The position numbers were made by a program, and so were the translations under genes. Shown here piece by piece: positions 1 to 9,224 of a stretch of DNA of 21,399 nucleotides. This stretch comes from Hamiltosporidium magnivora. Its lineage: Eukaryota > Microsporidia > Dubosqiidae. Numbering within the stretch: position 1 is the first letter of the stretch; each line of letters opens with the position of its first letter. Location of the stretch: positions 1-21,399 of the forward strand of contig PITI01000109.1 of the NCBI GenBank assembly GCA_004325065.1. Direction: 5' to 3'. The notes beneath the pieces were generated by a model. The model did no database searches and had not been told where the DNA came from. It saw only the letters and a list, made by a program, of their open reading frames with translations.

Positions 1-7
1 ACTGACA

Positions 8-502
8 ATGAATATCAAGGTTAAAGTATATATTTATTTGCTTATTTTGATTTTAGTAACTTATTATCATTTCAAAGAAAATTTTAATCAAGAAATTGAA
101 AAAGAAAAAATAGAAATGAAAAAATATTTTAACGAAAAAGTAAGAAAACTGAATACAAATTTTGTTTTAGAAAATGACAATTTTAAAAGAATTCAGGTTA
201 AAATTGTAAAAAGTTATAACGAAACAAATCCTGAATTATTTATTGAATATTATAATTTAATTAAAATTATGATCAATAATTTGGAATATTTTAATAAAAA
301 AGAAATAAAAAAATTATTGAACGGGAATTTTACAGAAGAAAAATATTTTTTAGCAAAGAATCGAATTGAATATCTTAAAAATAATATTGATAGTTTTTCT
401 AAAACCATATTTCTAGTCTACTCATGGGAATATAATTTTGGTATTTTTTTACCTGTTTTTTTACCTATTCTGATAAATGTAAAGAGATTAATAAAAAAAT
501 AA
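8..502 (+). CDS. Small membrane protein of unknown function, 164 aa
   Basis: I do not recognise this protein. It starts with a short basic stretch and a hydrophobic segment at about residues 7-20 (YIYLLILILVTYY), which could be a signal anchor or signal peptide. A long charged, Lys/Glu/Asn-rich middle (about 22-130) is likely helical. A second hydrophobic stretch lies at about 144-157 (FGIFLPVFLPILI), followed by a basic tail ending VKRLIKK. This suggests a protein spanning the membrane once or twice with its middle on one face. The reading frame is open to the left edge of the window, so an earlier start cannot be excluded, but a Met directly before a hydrophobic N-terminus argues for this one. 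The sequence before the start (ctgacaATG) resembles that before the kinesin start (ctgacATG). No homologue is claimed. Confidence 0.6.
   Translation: MNIKVKVYIYLLILILVTYYHFKENFNQEIEKEKIEMKKYFNEKVRKLNTNFVLENDNFKRIQVKIVKSYNETNPELFIEYYNLIKIMINNLEYFNKKEIKKLLNGNFTEEKYFLAKNRIEYLKNNIDSFSKTIFLVYSWEYNFGIFLPVFLPILINVKRLIKK
490..495 (+). terminator. AATAAA polyadenylation signal overlapping the end of the first gene
   Basis: AATAAA lies inside the last codons, just before the TAA stop at 500-502. Signals on or next to the stop, giving very short 3' ends, are known in microsporidia. In DNA this A-rich a chance match is possible. Confidence 0.35.
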
Positions 503-2639
503 TTTTAATAGTTTTTTTATTAAAAAGCATATTTATAGTAAAAATATATTCAAAATACGAGGAAAATGACTTGATTTAATTCAGAATATTTTATATAATG
601 GAAACAGAAAAAATCGTTATAAATATGACGTAAATGTTTGTATTACTTAAGATATTAAATTTAAATGAAGGAAATTTAAATTGGTATGAAATTTAGTGCA
701 AGTACAAAACTTCAAATTGTCAGAAATCTTACTTTAATATTCGACGTGTAAGGATCAATCTTTGGTTGGTACATCTTATCCTTCAGAAAAAACAAAAATT
801 GCATTCGATCAATAATCCAATAAATATTTTCAAATTTTTAGAGAACTTCGGGATATATAAATAACAAGGGGTGGGTTATACATGAATCGAATGTGATTCT
901 CAAAGTATAACGAGCTAAAAATAAAGTAATTTTTTATAACTAAAATGTATTTGCATGCGTAATAGAAAGATATATTGAAGCAGTATAATATTGTAATAGC
1001 AGTAAGGCATGGATTATATTAAATACAATGAAAAGGTATAAAAAAAGCGTGATTTTGGTAACTTTATAGCTATAAAAAACACAAAATGCTTTTTAAATTG
1101 CAAAAATGCATTTTTAAGCAAAAAATCTGATATTTTGAGTTTTTTTTAAAAATCGATTTTTAAGCAATCCATTCACAAAATATGTGGAATAGAATATATA
1201 GATGCGAGATAATCGATAGTATACCAATAATATCGTAAGTTAACTATTCATTGGATATACTAGTTGTTTTTGTGGAAATAAACTTCGTGTAGATAAAGAT
1301 GATAGAGGTAGAATATCAACATTAAAATCTATCTGCTAGGCAATTAGTTGATAGAATTGTTGTGAAAATTTTAGTTTCGATTTATTGGGACATAAAGCAC
1401 ACTAAATCTATAGGCCTATCTCCTATAATTCCGAGTTATAACTAATTACAAAAAAAATGAACTTTCATTTGTTCATTCTCGAATACGACAAGAAACAGCG
1501 ATTGGAAATAATAAGTAAGAAATTAAGAACTTATTAGTCATTTACCAATAAAAAAAAAATTAGCTTTAAAGTAGTCTTGTGCAAGATTAAACTTGTGAGA
1601 TGCTTTTGAAATAATCCTAAAAACATATATATTATGGAGTAAATACAAATTTGAAGTAAATTTCCGGAATTTTAAGTACTTTGTATAAGCGATTAAGCCG
1701 TTTCAAAGCTTTTTAGTCGGTTAAAAACCATGCAGTTCCGGTATTTCTATCCAAATTTTAGCAAACTAATGTGCGAAAGCAATATAAAAGACATTTTAAA
1801 TCTGATAGAAGTCAGAAACTAAAAAAAGTTTTAATCTAAACCATTTTTATATTCTGCTATAAAAATCTTTAAAGATTAAATAGTTTTAGGATAATTGTTG
1901 AGTAAAAGAATTCGGGTTTCAAAAAGCAAAATATACTTATAATTATTATGTTGCGCATATATCTGTTTTTTAAGAAAGTATTTAATTATTATAAAAAATT
2001 ATTTTTCTCATAAAATTTTGAATAAAAAAAACATCCTAACTCGTTTTAAGAAAATATTCATGATAATCTCAATTTTATAATAATTTTTTCAGGTATATGA
2101 TGATATATTACTGTTTGTTTTAATGAATTTTATACAATTAATCAGAAAAATGTTCTTTATATCAATTCCTTCAACTACTAAAAGAATCTTAACATAAAAA
2201 TTATTACAATGACTTCTATAAAAAAAACTTTATTTTATATCATTTTAGTATTTTTATAAACAATCACGAGAAAAAACCGGTATAAAAATATAATATTTGA
2301 TTTGTTTGATTAAAATTTTTCTGGATATTAAAACCAGGAAATCTTCTGCTCATATTTGGCAAAATTTAGAATTCGTTCTTTTTCATTTAGAAAATATTTT
2401 ATATTAGTCTGCAATGCATGATATAATGCAGGCATTTAGATTTAAATATTTTATGTTATATAGAAAGTCTAACATGTTTATATTGACAATTCCAAACTAT
2501 TTATTTAAATTCTTGGTTAATAAAATTTTTCACTGTTAAATAATTTCTACAAAAATTTTAAAGATTTAGTCTTCTTGAAGAATCGATATTTTATTTAAGC
2601 TTTTTTTGGTTCCTCCACTATAGTTCCACCTTCTAAAAT
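503..2639. other. AT-rich intergenic DNA, no supported gene
   Basis: About 2.1 kb with stops in every frame and no tRNA, rRNA or intact ORF that I can defend. Between about 650 and 1530 the composition is less extreme and the + strand gives some word-like translations (for example KGWVIHESNVILKV near 869-910), which may be old coding relics, but I could not assign them. From about 1900 to 2640 it is plain A/T-rich sequence. Confidence 0.5.
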
Positions 2640-3500
2640 AAAGATTAATTTTTTTTTGTTTTACATTTTAACACCATTTTATCCGCTACTCGCCTATTTT
2701 AAAAGAAGTTATGATTCCTTATACATTTCGGCGCTTTTAATAACATTCATAAAAATAGTTCTCGGATCTCTTCGGCATTTTATTTCGACTCAAATCCTTT
2801 TCGTAGATCAAAGTAAATGTCTTCGACTGTATGCTTAAGAAATATCGTCTGAATTTATTCCTCTTCTTTCGTAAGTATATAAGTCTTTTGAGGTACGGAA
2901 TATGATATTTTGTCACGATACCATGCCAGATATCACATAAGGGATTATCTCAACACCACACTTATAAATAGAATCCAACTCTAAATCTAACATGTCTTAC
3001 TTCCTAAGTTTTTATGTTTTCACCTTTTGAATTGAATCTATGCAAAGCAATTCTTACTTCAATGAGCGTTATCTTGTCTTTAATCTTCTCTAAAATTAAT
3101 ATATTGGGTCTTTTATTTCGAATTTTCACATCAAATTTTATTCTGTATCTAAATTTGTCTCCGCGTGCTTTTTTTTTAAGAATTTCTTAAACTAAGTGAC
3201 TCAAAATTCCTTTTTTAGACTTAACATATGATCTATTTTGAATAAATAAGTACAGGTATCAAACCAATTCGTTCTGCCGTCCGATATAGTCATCTCTAAG
3301 CATTCTCTCATACCAACACGCAAAATTATCTACTGTTTGCCAAGCCGAATGCAGTGTCAACACTTTTTTCTTCTACTAAAATAGATTTTATATCTATAAC
3401 ATAGCAGAAAACTGCTTCATCTCGTGACCTAATAATCCCATGTTCTAGCCATCTTGAAAGAGCAATAACATCTACAAGCTCATGTTTCGTTGTCTATATA
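2640..3500 (-). mobile_element. Decayed 3' end of an R4/Dong-type non-LTR retrotransposon
   Basis: Translating the minus strand and allowing frameshifts gives a recognisable retrotransposon ORF C-terminus. In order from 3496 downward: LVDVIALSRWLEHG and RSRDEAVFCYVIDIK; after a frameshift at about 3328, TVDNFACWYERMLRDDY (where the family usually has a Cys/His knuckle, here mostly lost); then RNKRPNILILEK (RPN about 3103-3111) followed by ITLIEV (about 3055-3072), matching the RPD-X(n)-E core of the restriction-like endonuclease with D changed to N; then DSIYKCGVEIIPYV (about 2935-2985), WHGIVTKYHIPYLKR (about 2885-2930), and HTVEDIYFDLRKGFESK (about 2783-2833). At least three frameshifts and several stops show that it is dead. 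The reverse transcriptase part is not visible directly upstream. The order of conserved blocks, not any one block, supports the call. Confidence 0.75.
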
Positions 3501-4089
3501 ACTTTAAATGTAGTTTTAGTTATTACATTTTTTTTAAAATATTTTCGCAAGTAGAAACTCTTTTTGGTGTTTTTATTGATTTATTCTTCCAACCTACGGT
3601 TTCCCTTTAAAAATCTAATTACTAGTGTAAGAGGATCATATTAGTATTGTCTATCTCGAAATTTTCTAAATTATATTTTTTTATTTCGCTGCAACCAATT
3701 ATAATTCAAATATCATTATTGAAATAAAATTCAGTACTTATACATAAACAATAAAAAAATAGAAATAATTCCTATATTAACCTATCATTCGATTTTTCGA
3801 TTGCATAAAAAACGAATACAATTTTGATCTAAAATTATTTTATATTGAATTAAATTTTAAATATCATTTATGATTGATTTGTTAATTTTGCAAAGTTCAG
3901 CACACCTTTTTAAAAATCAATTTTTGCCGTTTTTATTTTCATTATAAATATATTTATACTATGTTTTGAATTTTTAATATTTTACGAGACTTTGTGTTCC
4001 AAGTTTTGAGTGTTCGTTCACTTAATATTAATTTAAGAATACTCATATAAACTAAAGAAGTAGCATGGGATATATTGTTTATGTTTCAT
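3501..4089. other. AT-rich DNA between two relics, nothing assignable
   Basis: Both neighbouring relics read on the minus strand, so this could be the eroded middle of one element. The translation shows only scattered words and many stops, and no reverse transcriptase palm motif was found. Confidence 0.4.
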
Positions 4090-4515
4090 TTACGCAATTT
4101 TTGGCTTATTTTAGTAATTGAACATCTACCTTCAACACCCAATGGGTTTCCTTAGATACCATCACCCCAAGCTTTGGTCATAAAGATATATGACGCCTAT
4201 TCAATAGGCGAGAAACTTGCCCATGGTTCGTTAAAATTCGTTACCTGGTTTGAGATTGTAAGTAAAATAAATTTGAGCAGACCCAGCACTAGCAGCATCA
4301 CCACTTACTCTACACTTTCTTAACCTACAAACTTTCGGATAAGATATATCTCAATGACATATATGAGACCACTTAAAATTGTATGACATACCAACATGTA
4401 TAACCTGCTAGTTAAACTTTCTGGATTTTCAATGTATCTTTTTTTTTGTATCTCACAGGCGCTTAGTCTTCTAACCCAAGCGAGAGAGGCTAAGCTTCCA
4501 TTTTTTATTGTCAAT
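4090..4515 (-). repeat. Block A: decayed coding repeat, homologous to block B at 14278
   Basis: The minus strand from about 4485 reads SLAWVRRLSACEIQKKRY, then CRVSGDAASAGSAQIYF (about 4264-4314), YNLKPGNEF, and after a one-base shift NEPWASFSPIE (about 4200-4232), YIFMTKAWGDGI and GNPLGVEGRCSITKI down to about 4105. Two stops and at least two frameshifts interrupt it. The first 210 bp align with block B on the other strand with matching spacing: GAAGAC to TTGGTATG is 77 versus 75 nt, and TTGGTATG to TGTAGAGTAA is 80 versus 81 nt. This is therefore a dispersed, formerly protein-coding repeat. It may be another part of the retroelement whose 3' end lies at 2640-3500 on the same strand, but I cannot show that. 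A 7-bp hairpin at 4194-4210 falls inside it. Confidence 0.65.
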
Positions 4516-4795
4516 TACTTATAAATCAAATCACGACTTATAATCCACTTATCATAAAAACTACATTTCGTTTAAAGAATTATTTTCTTTATATTACAAC
4601 TCTCTCTGCTTTATACGAATTCCCATGAAACACCTGAAAATTTAGATTGTTTTTCATCTCATGTAAAATCCAAAAAAATGATTTTTACACCAATTTCGCT
4701 TGAGTTTATCGAGCAGATAGGTTTAAGTGCAGATATCTTCATTCATCCAGGATCATTTAAAAAAATTATTCCCAAAACATTTTATTCTGTTCCTA

Positions 4796-4798
4796 CCC
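4796..4798 (+). promoter_or_regulatory. Possible CCC start-proximal signal
   Basis: A CCC triplet lies 15 nt before the ATG at 4814 in otherwise C-poor DNA. Microsporidian genes often carry CCC or GGG just before the start. The distance is larger than usual, so this is weak. Confidence 0.25.
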
Positions 4799-4813
4799 TT
4801 TGCAACAAGTTTT

Positions 4814-5848
4814 ATGAAAATTGAAGAGTTAAAAGAAATACACTCTTTACTACAAAAAAAGAAAACTGATATAGAATTTTTCATAGAAGAATCCATAACA
4901 AAAAATCTTAAATACATAAAAATAGGATTACAAGATTATGAATCATTAAATTTTAACAATAAATGGAAAGGTATTGGTATATATTTATTATGCATACATA
5001 AAATATTGACTATTTCTGATAATATCTACAATATTTTTTCAAGCAATTTTAACAAAAATATTTTTTGTGTTTCTAATCGTGAAAATATTTATAATGAAAA
5101 TAAAAAGGATATAAATGAGTATTTAAAAGCACTTTTTTGTTTTCATAACCTTTTGTTGGAAATTATAGAGAAATTAAAAAATAAAATAGAAAAAAATAAA
5201 GGAAAATTTAATGAAAATGAACTTTTTAAAAATTTGGTTCAATATTTATCATCAAAGGGTAAAAATTTGTTCCAAAAAAAATCTTCATTAAAAAAAGATG
5301 ATATTTTCGGTACAGTGGATTCTTATATTAATATTTTAAATGAAAGTATAATTTTAAAAATGGCGGATACAGTTGTAGCGGAATATTCTTTTGAAAAAAA
5401 TCAATATAAATACAACAGTTTTACGTTGAGTTTTTTAAGAAATGATATATGTCGTACATTTGAAATTAAAGGTATGAATTTTTTTATTTTTAAGAAGAAA
5501 TTAAATTTAATTCTAAAACAAGCCTCTTCGAGGTTTAATCTTCCTCTCAGGGATTTAGAAATTCTTAATTCATATGGATTTATGAAAAAAAATTCTGATC
5601 TTGAAATTATAAATATTGGAGATATATTAGATGACAGATTTAAAGACCATGCAAAATATAGAATAGATCGATTCACGAGTTTGCTTTATACAACTGACAT
5701 ACAAGATATTAATAAGGCATTGATGGTTAGTTATATTTGTAATATTTGTCCATGTCTGATTGATCTAATTAATATCGATTATTTTGATTCAAAATATGAA
5801 GTTTATTATGTAAAATGGATTCATAATTATAAAAATACAGATTCTTAG
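4814..5848 (+). CDS. Hypothetical protein, 344 aa, no recognised domain
   Basis: I do not recognise this protein. The open frame extends upstream to a GTG at 4727 after an in-frame TAA at 4724-4726, but GTG is not a normal nuclear start, so I chose the first ATG at 4814. The protein is rich in Lys, Asn, Ile and Phe and looks cytosolic and mostly helical. A mildly hydrophobic stretch sits at about residues 52-66 (KGIGIYLLCIHKILT), a basic helix at 117-130, and a compact Cys cluster CNICPC at 309-314. No signal peptide, confident membrane span, or kinase or GTPase motif is visible. Codon use is as A/T-rich as that of the neighbouring genes and there are no internal stops over 1 kb, which supports a real gene. 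It lies 0.7 kb upstream of the kinesin on the same strand, and no shared function is implied. It could be a fast-evolving lineage-specific protein. Confidence 0.7.
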   Translation: MKIEELKEIHSLLQKKKTDIEFFIEESITKNLKYIKIGLQDYESLNFNNKWKGIGIYLLCIHKILTISDNIYNIFSSNFNKNIFCVSNRENIYNENKKDINEYLKALFCFHNLLLEIIEKLKNKIEKNKGKFNENELFKNLVQYLSSKGKNLFQKKSSLKKDDIFGTVDSYINILNESIILKMADTVVAEYSFEKNQYKYNSFTLSFLRNDICRTFEIKGMNFFIFKKKLNLILKQASSRFNLPLRDLEILNSYGFMKKNSDLEIINIGDILDDRFKDHAKYRIDRFTSLLYTTDIQDINKALMVSYICNICPCLIDLINIDYFDSKYEVYYVKWIHNYKNTDS

Positions 5849-6572
5849 TTTTTTGTAAATTGTTTAAAAGCACATATTTTATATCCACAAAAAATACTTC
5901 AAATTTACTTTAAACAAGTTAGAAATCGCCTTTTTTAAAAATTCGTGTTCTGTTTCTTCTGTGTACTTTGAAGATAATAATTAGATTTATTGATTTGGTT
6001 TCTAGCTTCTAAATATTAGAGAGTGCCATATTTACTTTACTTGGAGAAAAAAAATGGTAATTTTTACAAATACATTTTCTAAAATAATTAAAAATTTGTT
6101 TTAATACATTGTAAATTGTATAAGATATTTTTATCATAACATTCTTTTTATTTGCATATTTTTTATCTTAATCAATGATAGCTTAATATTGTAGGTTAAT
6201 TATTTCGAGGCAAAATTGCATCGAAATATTTTTGAATATAAATTTGAAGTTTTTTTTAAAATTTTTTATCTTTTGTTTTAATTGAAAGCCAAACCCAGAC
6301 GAATTTTCACAATATAACTAAGACATAAAAATTCTTTTTAGATAGAACTAATATTTAAATTAACTTACGATATTCGAGAAATAACTAAAAAAGTACAAAA
6401 ATTTATTTTTGAGCTGAAACTAAATAGTTTGAAAAAAGAATTTGAATGAATTATATCATAGTTTTATAAATTAAAATTTGAAACGTTTATCACATAGTTT
6501 GTATCAAAATTATAAAAAATCTAAAACGTGTCTCTGGTATGAATATACAACATTTAGTGCTTCTTTTCTGAC
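5849..6572. other. AT-rich intergenic region upstream of the kinesin
   Basis: No ORF, RNA gene or repeat seen. No CCC or GGG triplet occurs in the last 30 nt before the kinesin start, so the start-proximal signal seen at 20488 is not universal here. Confidence 0.5.
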
Positions 6573-7934
6573 ATGCCAAAAAAAATTAAAGTTTGTATTC
6601 GTATAAGAAATACTTACGATGATTCTGTATGGGAGATAAACAATACCATTCTGTACCAAAAAATAGATTGTAATAAAAGATTGGCTTTTGATTGCTTCCA
6701 GGGTCTGTTTTTTCGGCATACGAATTTAAACATCTTTGATGAATGTTTGATAGAGCTGTTAGATGAATTTCTTTCCGGGATAAATTGTACTGTGTTTGCT
6801 TATGGACAAACTGGTTCTGGTAAGACGCATACAATGCTAGGAACTGAAATGGAAAATGGGCTTATAAAACTATCTTTAGTATATTTAATACAGAAAACAA
6901 CCTCAAAACAATTAAAAGCTTCGTATATTGAAATATATAATGAAAAAGTTTATGATCTTTTACAAAATAATAAAGAAATTAAATTATATAACGTAGAAAA
7001 CGAATTAAAAATAGCTAATTTATCAAAAATAGAAGTTGAAAGTACCTCACAAATAATATCTATATTAGATATAAGTGAAAAGAAACGTAGAGTATCCGCC
7101 ACCGAATATAATTTACGGAGTAGCAGATCTCATACAATATTTCAGATTCATTTAGATCTGCCACACGTTTCAGTTAAATTAAATCTTATTGATCTTGCCG
7201 GAAGTGAAAAAGCTGCCGGAACATTAGAAAGAAGAAAAGAGGGCTCATATATAAATAAAAGTTTGTTGGCTTTGGGCACTGTTGTAAATAGTTTAACAAA
7301 ATCTGCATATGTAAATTTTAGAGATTCGAAACTAACACGTTTGCTACAGCCTTCATTAGATGGAACTTCAAACGTTTTGTCATTGTGTATGATATCACCA
7401 AACAATAAAAATTTAGAAGAATCTTTAAGTACATTAAATTTTGCAGCAAGAATAAGTAAAGTAGAGTTAAAATATAAACAAAACAGAATGATTACAGTAA
7501 CAGAAAATACTATTCAACACAGAAATATATGTGAAAGATGTAAAATAGAAATGTATGAAGAAAGTAAGGATGAGATGGATTTAGAGAAATCAGTAAAAAA
7601 TAGAAATGAAGAAAACATTGATTTAAAAAGTACATCGAAACTGCTTCAATATGGAACAAAGAACCAAAAAGTTAATAAAAATGGTCTAAATTCTTTACAG
7701 AAAAATTCTTTGAATAGTTCTTTAGATAATACCAAAATAGAATTTCAAAGGGAAACTATGATTTTGAAAAGCGAAAATGAACTATTGTTAAATAGAATCG
7801 CCATATTAGAAAAAATGGTTGGATCTATGATGAATCAAAATACCTCTGGCAGAATTCATGAAATTTTTTTGTTAGAAAAAAATATGTTTAATCTTCAACT
7901 TGAAATGCTAAAACGAAAGGAAGAAAAATCTTAA
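6573..7934 (+). CDS. Kinesin-like protein with N-terminal motor, 453 aa
   Basis: ATP-driven microtubule motor for spindle or cargo transport. The N-terminus starts directly with the first motor strand (IKVCIRIRN), which fixes the start. Motor landmarks: P-loop GQTGSGKTHTM at residues 78-88, YIEIYNEKVYDLL at 118-130, switch I NLRSSRSH at 180-187, switch II LIDLAGSE at 205-212, INKSLLALGTVVNSL at 227-241, microtubule-binding FRDSKLTRLLQ at 249-259, and the end-of-motor motif TLNFAARI at 287-294. All catalytic residues are present. The motor is compact, about 300 residues against a usual 330-350. The tail is short: a C-x-x-C pair at 320-323, a polar linker, and two short predicted coiled coils at about 388-415 and 428-450, so dimerisation may be weak. 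Subfamily is uncertain. The order INKSLLALGTV, LLQPSL and EESLSTLNFA is closest to what I know of kinesin-7 (CENP-E/Kip2-like), with kinesin-8 as the alternative. Confidence 0.95.
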   Translation: MPKKIKVCIRIRNTYDDSVWEINNTILYQKIDCNKRLAFDCFQGLFFRHTNLNIFDECLIELLDEFLSGINCTVFAYGQTGSGKTHTMLGTEMENGLIKLSLVYLIQKTTSKQLKASYIEIYNEKVYDLLQNNKEIKLYNVENELKIANLSKIEVESTSQIISILDISEKKRRVSATEYNLRSSRSHTIFQIHLDLPHVSVKLNLIDLAGSEKAAGTLERRKEGSYINKSLLALGTVVNSLTKSAYVNFRDSKLTRLLQPSLDGTSNVLSLCMISPNNKNLEESLSTLNFAARISKVELKYKQNRMITVTENTIQHRNICERCKIEMYEESKDEMDLEKSVKNRNEENIDLKSTSKLLQYGTKNQKVNKNGLNSLQKNSLNSSLDNTKIEFQRETMILKSENELLLNRIAILEKMVGSMMNQNTSGRIHEIFLLEKNMFNLQLEMLKRKEEKS

Positions 7935-9192
7935 TGTTTAAATTTAAAGCCAATTTTTAATTTTTTTATACCATAAAAAGCTTGTTTGGAATTTGTAAAA
8001 TATTTTTTCTTCATTTTCTGCAAAGAATCTGCAATAAATAAAAAATTCTAGCTGAATAACTCGAAAAATTTGATATTTTTTTAATTTAATTCATTCGAAA
8101 TATATTTTATAACAATTATATACAAGTATAATTGAAATTCATATATCTGCTTTCTCACTAAATGGTGTTAAAATTAAAATTTTTTATAATATGATTTTGA
8201 TGGAATTATAATATATTTAAGATATTTCATGTAAAATACTACATATGTTTTAACAACTATTTCACATTTAAAATATTTGTATTTTGATAATTTATTTTTT
8301 TATAATTTGCTCATGTCAATTGTTCAAGTTATAGAATTTGAATTTATATATCAACACATTTTTGATTTTTTGATTTTTAATTGCTTGGGTTTTATGATTC
8401 TCTTTTGTCCTCCACTGCAATTTTTCGCACTGTTTTATTCATCTAAATTTTTTTATCTTCACAAATTATTGGTTTTTTATATTTCAGGCCAAATATATTT
8501 CTATATTTGCATATGGTTTCGTTTAGATTATCTATTATACCTGATTACTTGCTTTTTATTTTCTCATTGTTAATTGGTTGAGAAAAATACTAAGTATTAT
8601 ATGGCCAGACATTGTCTAATTCTTCTTTAGTATTTTTTTATAATTTTATTTTTCTCTGTTAAAATCTATCTAATATATACTCTAGACCCTTTTTTTCTGT
8701 TAGAGGTGATTCTTACAACACCAAAATTTTACTTTATTAGTGATTAATATTTTTTATTATGGAAACAAATTTTAACACTAATTTTATATTCTAATGAGGT
8801 ATTATCTTTTGATTCTTGACTAATATATTCATTTCAGCTATGTTTTCAGTTCTTAATATTTTGATTAGGAAATCGAAAAACAATTCTTGTTTCGATTTTA
8901 ATTTTCAAATATATTTATTGCATCGGTCTGAAGAAGCATGTAGTTTCTCTCAAAATATTTTTACACTTTATTTGGAGCTAAAAAAAATTATATATTTATA
9001 AATACACTGTAAACGAGTTTGAATTAAATACGAATTGTTATGAATATATCATATATCTGAAATCTAGGAAATTATTCAATTACTAAACTGCATATTTGTT
9101 TATCGGTTTTAGTATAAATATTAAGATTTTTCAAAATTTATAAAGATTATATATGTTATCATAGAAATAAAAAGAAGAAAAATTAAAAAATC
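7935..9192. other. T-rich intergenic region between kinesin and acyl-CoA synthetase
   Basis: No supported gene. An 86-codon ATG frame at 8313-8573 encodes an extremely Phe/Leu/Ile/Tyr-rich product, as expected by chance from T-rich DNA. The two flanking genes converge here, so the stretch holds both 3' ends. Confidence 0.45.
8033..8038 (+). terminator. Possible polyadenylation signal of the kinesin gene
   Basis: AATAAA, repeated as AATAAATAAA, about 100 nt after the kinesin stop. Position and sequence fit, but chance matches are common in this composition. Confidence 0.3.
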
Positions 9193-9198
9193 TTTATT
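9193..9198 (-). terminator. Possible polyadenylation signal of the first acyl-CoA synthetase
   Basis: AATAAA on the minus strand about 27 nt after the stop codon at 9225-9227, within the context GCAATAAAGA. Confidence 0.4.
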
Positions 9199-9224
9199 GC
9201 AAAATCCATCAAAGGTTAAGTTGT

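Noticed and set aside
650..1530. Words such as GSIFGWYILSF and WVIHESNVILKV suggesting an ISXO2/Merlin-like transposase
   Set aside because: Spacing between the supposed motifs does not fit that family and several stops intervene; kept only as a possible relic.
2656..2838. 60-codon + frame starting at TTG
   Set aside because: It is antisense to the R4-type relic and has no ATG at its start.
4450..4500. tRNA-like string GGGTTAGAAGACTAAGCG
   Set aside because: No acceptor, anticodon or T-arm pairing could be built around it.
4264..4515. Possible rRNA fragment, because TGTAGAGTAAGTGG resembles a large-subunit rRNA stretch
   Set aside because: Flanking sequence does not follow rRNA, and the segment decodes better as a protein relic shared with block B.
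8313..8573. 86-codon ATG frame encoding a very hydrophobic product
   Set aside because: Phe/Leu/Ile/Tyr-rich frames arise by chance in T-rich DNA; no start context, no family resemblance.
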